This document shows, in pieces, positions 45,201-54,690 of a stretch of 64,000 bases of DNA. Origin of the DNA: Lachnospiraceae bacterium UBA5902 (GTDB lineage Bacteria > Bacillota > Clostridia > Lachnospirales > Lachnospiraceae); assembly GCA_002431865.1 (NCBI GenBank), contig DJEI01000111.1, positions 23,595-87,594 of the forward strand. The letters are read 5' to 3'. Each line of letters begins with the position of its first letter. The first letter of the stretch is position 1. The position numbers and the translations under genes are program-made. The notes under the pieces were generated by a model, which had not been told where the DNA came from, did no database searches, and was given only the letters and a program-made list of their open reading frames with translations.

Positions 45201-46197
45201 TGCAATCATAACAACCAGAAATCGTAAGGATTTGCTGAAAAAAGCGATTCAAAGCGTGCTTACCCAGACATACGAGAAGCTGGAGTGTATTGTCGTGGTC
45301 GATGCTTCCGAAGACGGAACAAGGGAATATCTGAATACATTAACAGATCCGCGGGTAAGAACAATTTATATTGATAAGGAAGAATCCAGGGGTGGAAATT
45401 ACGCGAGAAATAAAGGAATTCAGGCTGCAAAGGGAGAGTTCTTAGCATTGCTGGATGATGATGACGAGTGGTTTCCAACAAAAATTGAACAGCAGATAAA
45501 ATTGTTTGAAAACCCGGAAATCGGACTTGTATATTGCGGACACGTGAATGACTACGACGAAAAACGGTTTGTTCGTGTATACCCGGAGGAATATCAGCAG
45601 GGAGATATGTCGCAGGCGGTGTTTATGACGATATTTTGTACAACTTCCATGATGATGATTCGGAAAAGTGTAATGGAAGAAATTGGTGGCTTTGATGAGA
45701 CGGTTTCATTCTGGCAGGAGTATGATGTGCTGATACGGGTAAGCCAGATTACAAAGGTTGCGTATGTCAGAGCCCCTTTGATGCTATTGCGTCATACATT
45801 GAAGGATAAAAACCGCCTGTCAAACAAGCTGGATGGCTGGGTGCAGACGGTTCATAACCAAAACAGAAAATATAGGGATTTGATTCAGAAATTACCAGAG
45901 GGTATTAAGCGTGAAAGAAAAATAATGATATATACAGATGGCGCGATTCGATGTGAAATTGCGGGAGATAAACGCCGTCAGCGGTACTATCTGTTAAAAA
46001 TCGCAAAAATAACGAAGGAACCAGCCGATTATAGAAGATGGATATTTAACATTGGATTTAATCAAAGACTTTTCCATGCATATAGGAAGTATAAGGTGCT
46101 GAGTATGTTTATGAATGTCATAGATCCGCACTTTTTGGATGCGCCTGGTATGAAAGAATTGATGGAGCAAAGGACAATACTGGAGGAACTAAGATGA
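45187..46197 (+). CDS. Family-2 glycosyltransferase
   Basis: A 336-residue GT2 enzyme: SAIITTRNRKDLLKKAIQSV opens the nucleotide-sugar domain, VVDASEDGT and LLDDDDEW (DxD motif, about residue 92) bind sugar donor and metal, and FDETVSFWQEYDVLIRV is the acceptor-side segment. The lone C-terminal region (about 215-336) is helical and basic, without membrane segments. It overlaps both neighbours, by 14 and 4 bp, so the four transferases are translated together. Confidence 0.92.
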   Translation: MSLVSAIITTRNRKDLLKKAIQSVLTQTYEKLECIVVVDASEDGTREYLNTLTDPRVRTIYIDKEESRGGNYARNKGIQAAKGEFLALLDDDDEWFPTKIEQQIKLFENPEIGLVYCGHVNDYDEKRFVRVYPEEYQQGDMSQAVFMTIFCTTSMMMIRKSVMEEIGGFDETVSFWQEYDVLIRVSQITKVAYVRAPLMLLRHTLKDKNRLSNKLDGWVQTVHNQNRKYRDLIQKLPEGIKRERKIMIYTDGAIRCEIAGDKRRQRYYLLKIAKITKEPADYRRWIFNIGFNQRLFHAYRKYKVLSMFMNVIDPHFLDAPGMKELMEQRTILEELR

Positions 46198-47117
46198 AAT
46201 ATGGAGTTGTAATTGTAACATATAACCGGTTAGAATTACTGAAGGAATGTATTGAGAATTGTATCAGACAGACAATCCCGTTTGAAAAGATTATAATCGT
46301 AAATAATTGCAGTACCGATGGAACGGACGAGTATTTACAGCAGTACGAAGAGGATACGCGGTTTGTGATTTCGGAACAGTCCGAGAATCTGGGCGGTGCA
46401 GGCGGATTCCGTGTAGGATTGGGACTTGCAGGCAAAGAAGATCTGGACTGGGTGTTGCTCATAGATGATGATGCGATGATCGCAGAAGATTATATTCAGA
46501 AATGCGACCATGTGATTCGGCGGTATCCGAATGTGGCAGCATGTTCGGGAACGGTTTATACGGATGGAAAGATTCAGACGATCCACCGGAGAGTGATTGC
46601 AAACCGGACGTTGTATCTGGAGAAGAACGTTCCGTTATCCGCGTACAAGCGCAAATGCTTCCGTTACGATCTGGCGACGTTTTGTGGCTTGATGATCCGG
46701 GCGGATATTCTTGCAAAGATCGGACTTCCGAAATCAGAATATTTTATCTGGTATGACGATACCGAGTTTTCAATGCGCCTGCGCAAATATGGCGGCATTG
46801 TAAACGTCAATGCGGCACATCTGAATCATAAAACGGTGTTGCCATCGGGTGAACAGAAGGGCTTTTTCATGCGGATGGGCTGGAGAACCTATTATGGACA
46901 CCGGAACCGGCTGGATGCGGTGAAGACGCATTGCAGCAAGGTCACACAGTTTATAATCTATGCAGAGTTCATGGTCTTTATTGCATGCGGCGCAGGCATG
47001 TGCCTGATCCCGAAATACCATCGTCAGGGAAAATATATCACACGAATGCTGTGGGATGCATGGATGGATGGAAAAGCAGGAAGATTAGGAAAAAATAAAA
47101 AGTATGTACCAAACTAG
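46194..47117 (+). CDS. Family-2 glycosyltransferase, GlfT1/rhamnosyl type
   Basis: A 307-residue GT2 protein. It opens with KYGVVIVTYNRLELL, and shows VNNCSTDGT, LGGAGGFRVG, LLIDDDAM (about residue 87) and YFIWYDDTEFSMRL. GGAGGF followed by a DDD motif and WYDDxE is typical of galactofuranosyl or rhamnosyl transferases. One weak hydrophobic stretch (IIYAEFMVFIACGAGMCL) near residue 250 could associate with the membrane. It is 10 bp before the next transferase. Confidence 0.9.
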   Translation: MKYGVVIVTYNRLELLKECIENCIRQTIPFEKIIIVNNCSTDGTDEYLQQYEEDTRFVISEQSENLGGAGGFRVGLGLAGKEDLDWVLLIDDDAMIAEDYIQKCDHVIRRYPNVAACSGTVYTDGKIQTIHRRVIANRTLYLEKNVPLSAYKRKCFRYDLATFCGLMIRADILAKIGLPKSEYFIWYDDTEFSMRLRKYGGIVNVNAAHLNHKTVLPSGEQKGFFMRMGWRTYYGHRNRLDAVKTHCSKVTQFIIYAEFMVFIACGAGMCLIPKYHRQGKYITRMLWDAWMDGKAGRLGKNKKYVPN

Positions 47118-47127
47118 GAGGGGAATT

Positions 47128-48918
47128 ATGATTATACAACCGCTTTTGTTTCCGAAGCAGGAAGTCTGCCCGGAGCAGAAAATGTATTATAGAATTAAGG
47201 AAGACAAGATATCGTTAGAGACATATTTTAACGCATTTTCAATTGGAAAGTGGAAGAAATATACTGATCTGGATAATCTTTATTTTGAGGTGGAGTCCGA
47301 AGAAGCATTGCAGTTTACCTGCGTACACGCAGTTGGCAGTGTGGCTGCCGGACACGATTGTACACGGGAAATGATTCAGAAAGAGCCACCGTCTAAGTAT
47401 GTCGCGGTTGTGCGTCGTAAAATTCCGTGTTCCGTATCAAAGGATGGAAACAAATACCACCTGCAGTTTGAGGAATTGCCGGACGATGGTATTTTGTATG
47501 TGAATATAAAATGTCAGAAAGAGGTAACTGATATCTCGGAGGTTCTAATGTCCGGTGGGTATGGAACAGAGGCTGTGATGACACAGAAGCCGGTCATTGC
47601 ACTTGGAATCTGTACCTTTAAGCGGGAGGAGTTTTTAAAGCGAAATGTCAATCTGGTATTGAACCACATTATCAATAACCTGGACAGTCCGCTATATGGA
47701 AATCTGGAGGTCTATGTATCCGATAATGGACAGACGATCGAGCCGGATACATTTGACAGTGATAAGATTCATATATTCCCGAATATCAACGCGGGTGGTG
47801 CAGGCGGATTTACCCGGTGTATTATGGAGGCGCTGTTTTATAGAAAACCATCTCCGTTTACCCACATTATTCTGATGGATGATGATATCCTGCTTGATAC
47901 AGCTGTGGTAGAGCGGACATGGTTGTTCCTGTCACATGTGAAGAAGGAATATCAGGGTGCGATCCTTGGCGGCGAGATGTTTGAGCTTGACCGTAAATAT
48001 ATGCAGTTTGAGGCAGGTGCTTTGACACATTGGCAGTTGAATGATTTCTATCATCGCCATTATGACATGCGCAAGCCGGATATGGTAAGTGCAAACGAGC
48101 AGGAGACACCGATCAATTACAGTGGCTGGTGGTATAACTGTATTCCAACGACAGAGATACAGGCAGACAATCTCCCGATTCCTGCATTTATTCATTTCGA
48201 TGATATTGAATACGGTGTGCGTCATTCAGACAAGGGAGTGATCCTGATCAATGGTATTTGCGTATGGCATCCACAGGCACCGAACAAGGCGTCCGTATCC
48301 ATGTCTTATTATGATATGCGAAATTCGTTGATTGCAGAAGCGTCTACGATGAAGGAGCTTGGAACACCGTGGAAGCTGCTTGGATATATGACGATGATGA
48401 TGGGAATTCATGTAGTTGATTACCGTTACAATCTGGTAGAGTGTATCCTGCAGGGATACAATGATTTCCACAAGGGACCGGAAGCGTTTATGCAGATCGA
48501 TCCGGTACAGAAGCATGCAGAGCTTGCAACACTCAATTACAAGTTTATCTCACCGGAAGAAGCAGGCATCAAGGAGCCGGTGAAGATGAAGAAGAATTTC
48601 TTCCCACCGTTTGCCAATGGAATCATCTGTATGTTCTGCTGGCTGGTGCCGCCACTGCGCGATATCAAGGCAGTATCTGCGATCGGTATTGAGCAGCCAC
48701 ATATCTATAAGCGGATGTTCCTGTACGATGAAGAGAAGAATGCAGGCTATATTTTGCAGAGAGATTACAAGAAAGGCTTCCATTATCTGGGCGAATACTT
48801 AAAGACAGCAAAGAATATCCTGCTGTATTACAAGCGGGACAGAAGGAAATGGCATAAAGCAAGACCACAGTTTACTTCTTTGGAATTTTGGGAGAAGTAT
48901 CTGAAGCTTGATAAATAA
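47128..48918 (+). CDS. GlfT2-like galactofuranosyltransferase
   Basis: A 596-residue protein with the GlfT2 plan: an N-terminal beta-sandwich (about residues 1-150), a GT-A domain with GICTFKREEFLKRNV, VSDNGQT, NINAGGAGGFTR and MDDDILL (about residue 260), then a helical C-terminal part with WHPQAPNK. GlfT2 polymerises UDP-galactofuranose into galactan, so the cluster may make a galactofuranose-containing glycan; UDP-galactopyranose mutase is not in the window. The start at 47128 follows TAGGAGGGG. A strong bidirectional terminator ends the run. Confidence 0.88.
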   Translation: MIIQPLLFPKQEVCPEQKMYYRIKEDKISLETYFNAFSIGKWKKYTDLDNLYFEVESEEALQFTCVHAVGSVAAGHDCTREMIQKEPPSKYVAVVRRKIPCSVSKDGNKYHLQFEELPDDGILYVNIKCQKEVTDISEVLMSGGYGTEAVMTQKPVIALGICTFKREEFLKRNVNLVLNHIINNLDSPLYGNLEVYVSDNGQTIEPDTFDSDKIHIFPNINAGGAGGFTRCIMEALFYRKPSPFTHIILMDDDILLDTAVVERTWLFLSHVKKEYQGAILGGEMFELDRKYMQFEAGALTHWQLNDFYHRHYDMRKPDMVSANEQETPINYSGWWYNCIPTTEIQADNLPIPAFIHFDDIEYGVRHSDKGVILINGICVWHPQAPNKASVSMSYYDMRNSLIAEASTMKELGTPWKLLGYMTMMMGIHVVDYRYNLVECILQGYNDFHKGPEAFMQIDPVQKHAELATLNYKFISPEEAGIKEPVKMKKNFFPPFANGIICMFCWLVPPLRDIKAVSAIGIEQPHIYKRMFLYDEEKNAGYILQRDYKKGFHYLGEYLKTAKNILLYYKRDRRKWHKARPQFTSLEFWEKYLKLDK

Positions 48919-48930
48919 TCAGACAAAAAA

Positions 48931-48960
48931 GAAGAACCCCGGCATTTGCCGGGGTTCTTC
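48931..48960. terminator. Bidirectional terminator
   Basis: A perfect 14-bp stem GAAGAACCCCGGCA / TGCCGGGGTTCTTC with a 2-nt loop between the convergent transferase and argG genes. A-rich and T-rich sequences flank it. Confidence 0.9.
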
Positions 48961-48978
48961 TGTATAGAACACGTAAAT

Positions 48979-50217
48979 TTATTTATCGTTATTCTTATCT
49001 TTCTCTTCACGCTTCTGGTCAAGCATTGCACGAACCTTCATAGAAAGACCAAACAGATGGATGAAGCCTTCTGCGTCGTGATGATCGTACAGATCGCCGG
49101 TTGTAAAGCTTGCAAGAGACTCGGAATAAAGTGTATAAGGAGACGTTGTACCAGCCTTGATGATGTTGCCCTTGTAAAGCTTGAATCTTGCTTCACCGGT
49201 AATACGATCCTGTGTGCTCTCGATGAATGCTTGCAATGCTTCGCGGAGTGGGCAGAACCATTTTCCTTCGTATACAAGATCTGCATACTTATCCGAAACT
49301 GTCTTCTTGAATGCGAGTGTGTCTCTGTCGAGGATCAGCTCTTCCAACTGCTTGTGGGCAGCTAAGAGGATTGTTCCGCCAGGAGTCTCATAGACACCAC
49401 GGGACTTCATACCAACGACACGGTTCTCTACGATATCTACAATACCAACACCATGCTTGCCGCCGAGACGGTTCAGCTCACGGATAACATCAGACAGCTT
49501 CATCTGCTTGCCGTTGACTGCGGTAGGAACACCCTTCTCGAAGTTTACAGTTACATATTCATCCTCATCTGGTGCCTTTTCAGGATAAGTACCAAGTACA
49601 AGGAGGTGATCCCAGTTTGGCTCCAAAGATGGATCTTCAAGCTCCAGACCTTCGTGGCTGATATGCCAGATGTTACGGTCACGGCTGTAAGATGTTGTCA
49701 CATCAAATGGAAGATCGATACCGTGCTTCTTACAGAATGCGATTTCGTCCTCACGGGACTGCATCGTCCACTCTGGCTGTCTCCATGTTGCGATGACATT
49801 TAAGTCTGGTGCAAGTGCCTTGATATTGATCTCGAAACGAACCTGATCATTTCCCTTACCGGTAGCACCGTGGCAGATCGTTGTAGCACCTTCCTTACGT
49901 GCGATCTCTACCAGCTTCTTTGCAATCAGAGGTCTTGCAAAAGAAGTGCCAAGCAGATATTCATACTCGTAGGTTGCATTTGCCTTTACACCTGGAAGGA
50001 TGTACTCATCACAGAATTCATCAACGACATCCAGAATGTAGAGCTTCTCAGCTCCGGAGTATTTTGCTCTCTCGTCGAGACCTTCCAGCTCGCTTTCCTG
50101 TCCTACATCGATACATACACATACAACGTCGAAATTGTAAGTTTCCTTTAACCAAGGGATGATTGCTGTGGTATCCAGACCACCAGAATACGCAAGAATA
50201 ACTTTTTCTTTACCCAT
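48979..50217 (-). CDS. argG: Argininosuccinate synthase
   Basis: ArgG joins citrulline and aspartate with ATP. The 412-residue enzyme starts with the PP-loop motif LAYSGGLDTTAI and has GATGKGNDQVRFE and TTSYSRDRNIWHISHEG. The start at 50217 is chosen because GGAGGA lies 7 nt before that ATG on the minus strand; a longer start at 50232 would bury the site. argH, its usual partner, is not adjacent. Divergent from argC with shared regulatory DNA. Confidence 0.96.
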   Translation of the reverse strand: MGKEKVILAYSGGLDTTAIIPWLKETYNFDVVCVCIDVGQESELEGLDERAKYSGAEKLYILDVVDEFCDEYILPGVKANATYEYEYLLGTSFARPLIAKKLVEIARKEGATTICHGATGKGNDQVRFEINIKALAPDLNVIATWRQPEWTMQSREDEIAFCKKHGIDLPFDVTTSYSRDRNIWHISHEGLELEDPSLEPNWDHLLVLGTYPEKAPDEDEYVTVNFEKGVPTAVNGKQMKLSDVIRELNRLGGKHGVGIVDIVENRVVGMKSRGVYETPGGTILLAAHKQLEELILDRDTLAFKKTVSDKYADLVYEGKWFCPLREALQAFIESTQDRITGEARFKLYKGNIIKAGTTSPYTLYSESLASFTTGDLYDHHDAEGFIHLFGLSMKVRAMLDQKREEKDKNNDK

Positions 50218-50270
50218 CAAAGTTTCCTCCATAAAATATGTAATAATTCACGTTGCGACACGTTTTGTCT

Positions 50271-50299
50271 AGTATACTTCTTTTTTTTGCAAGATGCAA
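50271..50299 (-). promoter_or_regulatory. argG promoter
   Basis: On the minus strand TTGCAT (50294-50299) and TATACT (50271-50276) are 17 bp apart. Confidence 0.7.
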
Positions 50300-50309
50300 C
50301 CAGAAATTT

Positions 50310-50413
50310 TGCATATTTCTGTATAATATATGTATAAAATAAATAAAATTATGCATAAAACAATATTATTCTGTAAATTTATACATAAAATATTGAAATA
50401 GGGTTGCATAAAT
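50310..50413. promoter_or_regulatory. Candidate ArgR-binding region between argG and argC
   Basis: This very AT-rich stretch holds repeated ATGTATAAA, ATGCATAAA, ATACATAAA and TTGCATAAA units, partly palindromic (TTATGCATAA). Their size, number and place between divergent arginine genes suit ARG boxes. The clostridial consensus is loose, so this is tentative. Confidence 0.4.
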
Positions 50414-50432
50414 AAAACTACGGATGTATAAT
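50404..50432 (+). promoter_or_regulatory. argC promoter
   Basis: TTGCAT (50404-50409), 17 bp, TATAAT (50427-50432). The -35 box lies inside one of the candidate ArgR repeats. Confidence 0.75.
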
Positions 50433-50469
50433 GAGACAAATTTGTGATTACGGAAAAGAGGCAGGAACA

Positions 50470-51513
50470 ATGGTAAAGGTCGGAATTATAGGAGCAACCG
50501 GATATGCCGGTCAGGAATTAGTACGTATTTTGCTGGGACATAAGGACGCAGAGATCGTCTGGTATGGTTCCAGAAGTTATATCGATCAGGAATATGCATC
50601 TGTATATCGGAACATGTTCCAGTTAGTGGATGCGAAATGTATGGATGACAATATGGATGAGCTTAGCAGGCAGGCGGATGTAATCTTTACTGCGACACCG
50701 CAGGGGCTTTGTGCATCACTTGTCAACGAGCAGATCTTATCAAATACGAAGATCGTGGACCTGTCCGCGGATTTCCGTATTAAGGATGTAGCGACGTATG
50801 AGAAATGGTACAACTTAGAGCATAAGAGTCCACAGTTTATTGATGAGGCTGTATATGGACTGTGCGAGATCAATCGGGAGGATATCAAGAAGGCGCGCCT
50901 AATCGCGAATCCGGGCTGTTATACAACCTGCTCGATTCTTTCTCTGTATCCACTCGTAAAGGAGCGTCTGGTTGATGTTGATACGATCATCGTGGATGCG
51001 AAATCCGGAACATCCGGAGCCGGACGTGGTGCCAAGGTAGCAAACCTCTACTGCGAAGTAAATGAGAGCATCAAGGCATACGGCGTCACAACCCACCGGC
51101 ACACACCGGAGATCGAGGAGCAGCTCGGCTATGCTTACGATGGCACACCGCTCACGATCAATTTCACACCGCATCTTGTACCGATGAACCGGGGCATTTT
51201 GGTAACAGCATATGCAAAGCTTGTGAAGGATGTTTCTTATGAGGATATCAAGGCAGTGTATGATAAATATTATGGCAAAGAGCGCTTCGTGCGTGTGCTT
51301 GAAAAGGGCGTCTGTCCGGAGACACGCTGGGTAGAAGGCAGCAACTATGTGGATGTGAACTTTGTGATTGATCCAAGAACGAAGCGTGTTGTTGTGATGG
51401 GTGCGATGGATAATCTGGTGAAGGGTGCTGCCGGACAGGCAGTCCAGAACATGAACCTGATCATGGGCTTACCAGAAGAAGAAGGACTTCTGATGCCACC
51501 AATGTTCCCATAA
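50470..51513 (+). CDS. argC: N-acetyl-gamma-glutamyl-phosphate reductase
   Basis: ArgC reduces N-acetylglutamyl phosphate with NADPH. The 347-residue protein has the dinucleotide-binding GIIGATGYAGQEL at the start and the catalytic cysteine in NPGCYTT, with KSGTSGAGRGAK after it. The start at 50470 is used because it begins the conserved fold; a 13-residue extension to 50431 would start inside the -10 box. It is first in argC-argJ-argB. Confidence 0.96.
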   Translation: MVKVGIIGATGYAGQELVRILLGHKDAEIVWYGSRSYIDQEYASVYRNMFQLVDAKCMDDNMDELSRQADVIFTATPQGLCASLVNEQILSNTKIVDLSADFRIKDVATYEKWYNLEHKSPQFIDEAVYGLCEINREDIKKARLIANPGCYTTCSILSLYPLVKERLVDVDTIIVDAKSGTSGAGRGAKVANLYCEVNESIKAYGVTTHRHTPEIEEQLGYAYDGTPLTINFTPHLVPMNRGILVTAYAKLVKDVSYEDIKAVYDKYYGKERFVRVLEKGVCPETRWVEGSNYVDVNFVIDPRTKRVVVMGAMDNLVKGAAGQAVQNMNLIMGLPEEEGLLMPPMFP

Positions 51514-51568
51514 CAAGGTAAGGTTGAGCAACAACGATTTGTATATTACTTAGATGAAAAGAGTAAAT

Positions 51569-51856
51569 GGTAATTGCGAATCAACAATAAGAGTATAGCA
51601 TATATTTCGATAATGATTCGTTCTAATATACGATATGTTTGAAACTTAGATATTCTTAATATTCTGTAAGATAACAAGCCATGTTTGAACACGATGTTCA
51701 AACAAACCGCCATTGAGCCAAGGATGGCGAATTGGCGGTGGTGGCGTATTTTTGAAAAGCTTAGAGCAGAATATTTAGAATATCTTGGTTTCAATACATT
51801 GTATATAGAATGAATCGTTATTGAAATATATTCGATATAGTTGATTCGCAATTACC
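51569..51856. repeat. Long palindromic element, copy 3
   Basis: This copy fills most of the 371-bp gap between argC and argJ. It is the best preserved: ends GGTAATTGCGAATCAAC (51569-51585) and GTTGATTCGCAATTACC (51840-51856) are perfect complements, and the arms pair over roughly 85 bp, to AGATATTCT / AGAATATCT at the inner end. The core hairpin GTTTGAACACGATGTTCAAAC is at 51683-51703, followed by ACCGCC...GGCGG pairing at about 51706-51740. Same orientation as copy 1. Confidence 0.88.
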
Positions 51857-51884
51857 GAGGTAATGCAGATAGGAGGAAATCGAG

Positions 51885-53108
51885 ATGAAGCAGATCGAAG
51901 GCGGCGTAACTGCCGCAAAGGGATATACAACAGCCGGTACAAGAGCCGGAATCAAAAAAGGAAAGACAAATAAGGATATGGCAATGATCTTCTCGGAGAA
52001 GCCGGCGGTAACCGCGGGGACCTTCACGAAGAACCTTGTCAAGGCAGCTCCGGTACTCTGGGACAAGAAGGTCACGGACGCAGGTGTGGCACAGGCGGTT
52101 GTCGTCAATACCGGTATTGCAAATGCATGTACCGGACAGGCAGGCTATGAGAATGCCGTCGAGACAGCAAAGCTGGCTGGCGAGGCCTTGAATATTCCAT
52201 CTGATACGGTGCTGGTTGCATCAACCGGTGTCATCGGATTTACATTGCCGATGGATGTGATCACGGATGGTGTGAAGAAGCTTTCCGGCATGCTGAAAAG
52301 CGATGTACAGTCCGCACAGGATGCTGCTGAGGCAATTCTTACAACCGATACCCATCCGAAGCAGATTGCCTATGAGACAACAATCGGCGGAAAGACAGTT
52401 ATATTTGGAGCAATGTGTAAAGGTTCCGGAATGATCCATCCAAATATGGGAACGATGCTTGGATTTATCATGACAGATGCGGCAATCTCCAAGGAACTGC
52501 TGGACAAGGCACTGAAAGGTTCTATCGAGGATACATTTAATATGGTATCGGTGGACGGGGATACATCAACGAACGATACCGTCTTAGTGATGGCAAATGG
52601 TATGGCAGACAATCCGGAGATTACCGAGGAAAACGAAGATTACGAGGCATTCAAGGAGGCACTGCTTGCAGTCAATACTTACCTTGCAAAACAGATCGCC
52701 GGTGACGGTGAGGGTGCAAGCCGTCTGTTCGAGGTACAGGTATCACATGCGAAGGATAAGCAGACAGCAAAGGTGCTTGCAAAGTCGATCATCACTTCCA
52801 ACCTGACGAAATGTGCGATCTTTGGAAAGGACGCAAACTGGGGACGAATCCTCTGTGCAATGGGCTATTCGGGTGCACAGTTTGATCCACTCAAGGTCGA
52901 TATCGTGATGGCGTCTGAAAAAGGTGAGATCACACTGGTCGAAAATGGTGTAGCAACTGCTTTTGATGAGGAGAAGGCAGCAGAGATCTTATCACCGGAT
53001 GTTGTGATCGCGAAGGTCGATGTACGCGATGGTGATGCGGAAGCAACGGCATGGGGCTGTGACCTCACATATGATTACGTGAAGATCAATGCGGACTATC
53101 GTTCTTAG
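51885..53108 (+). CDS. argJ: Glutamate N-acetyltransferase / ornithine acetyltransferase
   Basis: ArgJ recycles the acetyl group from N-acetylornithine to glutamate and may also use acetyl-CoA. The 407-residue precursor should cleave itself before the Thr nucleophile in [10 protein letters not shown] (KGSGMI precedes it). C-terminal DANWGRI and [19 protein letters not shown] are typical. AGGAGG precedes the ATG. Cyclic acetyl transfer explains why argA/argE are not needed here. Palindromic element copy 3 separates it from argC. Confidence 0.96.
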   Translation: MKQIEGGVTAAKGYTTAGTRAGIKKGKTNKDMAMIFSEKPAVTAGTFTKNLVKAAPVLWDKKVTDAGVAQAVVVNTGIANACTGQAGYENAVETAKLAGEALNIPSDTVLVASTGVIGFTLPMDVITDGVKKLSGMLKSDVQSAQDAAEAILTTDTHPKQIAYETTIGGKTVIFGAMCKGSGMIHPNMGTMLGFIMTDAAISKELLDKALKGSIEDTFNMVSVDGDTSTNDTVLVMANGMADNPEITEENEDYEAFKEALLAVNTYLAKQIAGDGEGASRLFEVQVSHAKDKQTAKVLAKSIITSNLTKCAIFGKDANWGRILCAMGYSGAQFDPLKVDIVMASEKGEITLVENGVATAFDEEKAAEILSPDVVIAKVDVRDGDAEATAWGCDLTYDYVKINADYRS

Positions 53109-53120
53109 GAGGATGCCATC

Positions 53121-53207
53121 ATGAGCGAAGCGAGAGATTTCGGATGCATCCGACGACCTGCCGCCGAGCAAAGCGAGGGGCGTTACCATATAAGAGGAGG
53201 AAAATAA
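53121..53207 (+). CDS. Possible 28-residue leader peptide before argB
   Basis: An ATG at 53121 lies 8 nt after AGGAGG (53107-53112) and opens 28 codons, rich in Arg, Glu and Ala, that stop 2 bp before the argB start. The argB ribosome binding site lies inside it, so its translation could be coupled to argB. The DNA is GC-rich with GCGAAGCGAG-type repeats and may instead be an intergenic repeat. I recognise no homologue. Confidence 0.35.
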   Translation: MSEARDFGCIRRPAAEQSEGRYHIRGGK

Positions 53208-53209
53208 AG

Positions 53210-54100
53210 ATGGTAAATAATGATTCAATGGATATGATACTTGCGAAAGCGCAGACACTGATTGAGGCGCTTCCATACATACAGAAATTCAATGGCAAAC
53301 GTGTCGTTGTCAAATACGGCGGAAGTGCAATGGTTGATGAGAACTTAAAATACAATGTTATTAAGGATGTAGCTTTGCTGAAGCTGATTGGTATGGAGCC
53401 GATTATTGTGCATGGAGGCGGCAAGGAGATCAGCGCATGGCTGAAGAAGATCGGCAAAGAATCCGAGTTCGTAAATGGCCTGCGTGTGACAGATGAGGAG
53501 ACTCTCGATGTCGCAGAGATGGTACTTTCCAAGGTCAACAAGAGTCTTGTGTCCATGATGCAGAAGCTTGGATTAAAGGCAGTCGGTATCAGCGGTAAAG
53601 ATTCCGGGCTCCTGAAGGTACAGAAGAAGCTTTCCGGTGGCAAGGATATCGGATATGTCGGTGAGGTTGTATCTGCAGATCCAACAATCATTGATACACT
53701 GATTGCAAATGATTTCATCCCGGTTATTGCGCCAATCGGTATTGGCATCGACGATTATCATGGCTATAACATCAATGCAGATGATGCAGCATGTGCGATC
53801 GCAACAGCCATCAACGCAGAGAAGCTGGTATTCCTGACCGATATCGAAGGTGTATTCGTAGATCCAACGGACAAGTCAACTTTGATTTCCGAGATGGATA
53901 TTAACGAAGCACAGGAATTTATCGACAGCGGCGTTGTCGGCGGCGGTATGCTTCCAAAGCTTACAAACTGTATCGAGGCAATGAAGAACGGTGTTGCACG
54001 TGTCCATATGCTCGATGGTCGTGTAGAGCATTGCCTGCTTCTGGAGTTCTTTACAGAAAAGGGTATTGGTACCGCGATTTTGAAGGAGCCATTATTCTAA
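53210..54100 (+). CDS. argB: Acetylglutamate kinase
   Basis: ArgB phosphorylates N-acetylglutamate, usually the step inhibited by arginine in cyclic pathways. The 296-residue protein has [21 protein letters not shown], the [12 protein letters not shown] segment and [14 protein letters not shown]. The N-terminal helix (about residues 1-25) found in arginine-sensitive hexameric enzymes is present. The start at 53210 follows GAGGAGG (53194-53200). argD and argF are not in the window. Confidence 0.96.
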   Translation: MVNNDSMDMILAKAQTLIEALPYIQKFNGKRVVVKYGGSAMVDENLKYNVIKDVALLKLIGMEPIIVHGGGKEISAWLKKIGKESEFVNGLRVTDEETLDVAEMVLSKVNKSLVSMMQKLGLKAVGISGKDSGLLKVQKKLSGGKDIGYVGEVVSADPTIIDTLIANDFIPVIAPIGIGIDDYHGYNINADDAACAIATAINAEKLVFLTDIEGVFVDPTDKSTLISEMDINEAQEFIDSGVVGGGMLPKLTNCIEAMKNGVARVHMLDGRVEHCLLLEFFTEKGIGTAILKEPLF

Positions 54101-54131
54101 GTTGTCCGAATGAAAATGAAATAATTAACAC

Positions 54132-54173
54132 AAACTACCTCTATATACATTTTGTCTATGGAGGTAGTTTTTT
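54132..54173 (+). terminator. Terminator whose 3' arm holds the next gene's ribosome binding site
   Basis: AAACTACCTC (54132-54141) pairs with GAGGTAGTTT (54161-54170), then six T. GGAGG at 54160-54164 is also the only ribosome binding site for the ATG at 54174. Confidence 0.8.
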
Positions 54174-54614
54174 ATGTGGGGAATAATAGTTGCATTGATA
54201 TCCGGTGCGTTGATGAGTGTGCAGGGTGTATTTAATACAGGCGTGACAAAGCAGACGTCTACGTGGCTTGCGTCTGCGTGGGTGGCATTTTCCGGGTTTG
54301 TTGTTGCGATTGCCCTGTGGGCGATCTTTGAGCGGAATCAGGCAGGGATATTCTCGCTTGCACAGGTCGATCACAAATATATGCTGCTAGGCGGTGTGAT
54401 CGGTGCATTTATCACATGGACCGTCATTACAGCGATGGCAGGATTGGGACCGGCGAAGGCGGTGCTGCTGATCGTTATTTCCCAGCTGTTGATCGCATAC
54501 CTGATCGAGCTTTTTGGTTGGTTTGGTGTCGAGAAAGCAGATTTTCAGTGGACGAAGCTGGTTGGTATCATTGTGTCCGTAGTGGGATTTATCATTTTTC
54601 AGTGGGAGAAGTAA
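54174..54614 (+). CDS. DMT-superfamily small membrane protein (DUF606/YdcZ-like)
   Basis: A 146-residue protein with five hydrophobic segments. Its opening (GIIVALISGALMSVQGVFNTGV) and the GLGPAKAVLLIVISQLLIAYLIELFGWFG region match the DUF606 group of drug/metabolite-type transporters, here a single half-size unit with no second copy next to it. Substrate is unknown. The ATG follows directly on the T tract of the argB terminator. Confidence 0.85.
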   Translation: MWGIIVALISGALMSVQGVFNTGVTKQTSTWLASAWVAFSGFVVAIALWAIFERNQAGIFSLAQVDHKYMLLGGVIGAFITWTVITAMAGLGPAKAVLLIVISQLLIAYLIELFGWFGVEKADFQWTKLVGIIVSVVGFIIFQWEK

Positions 54615-54690
54615 CTTTTTTTCGTGAAATCCGCCTATTGTAATTCGGGAGGAAGTTCTGTACAATGGGTGTATGTCTTGAATATGCAAT

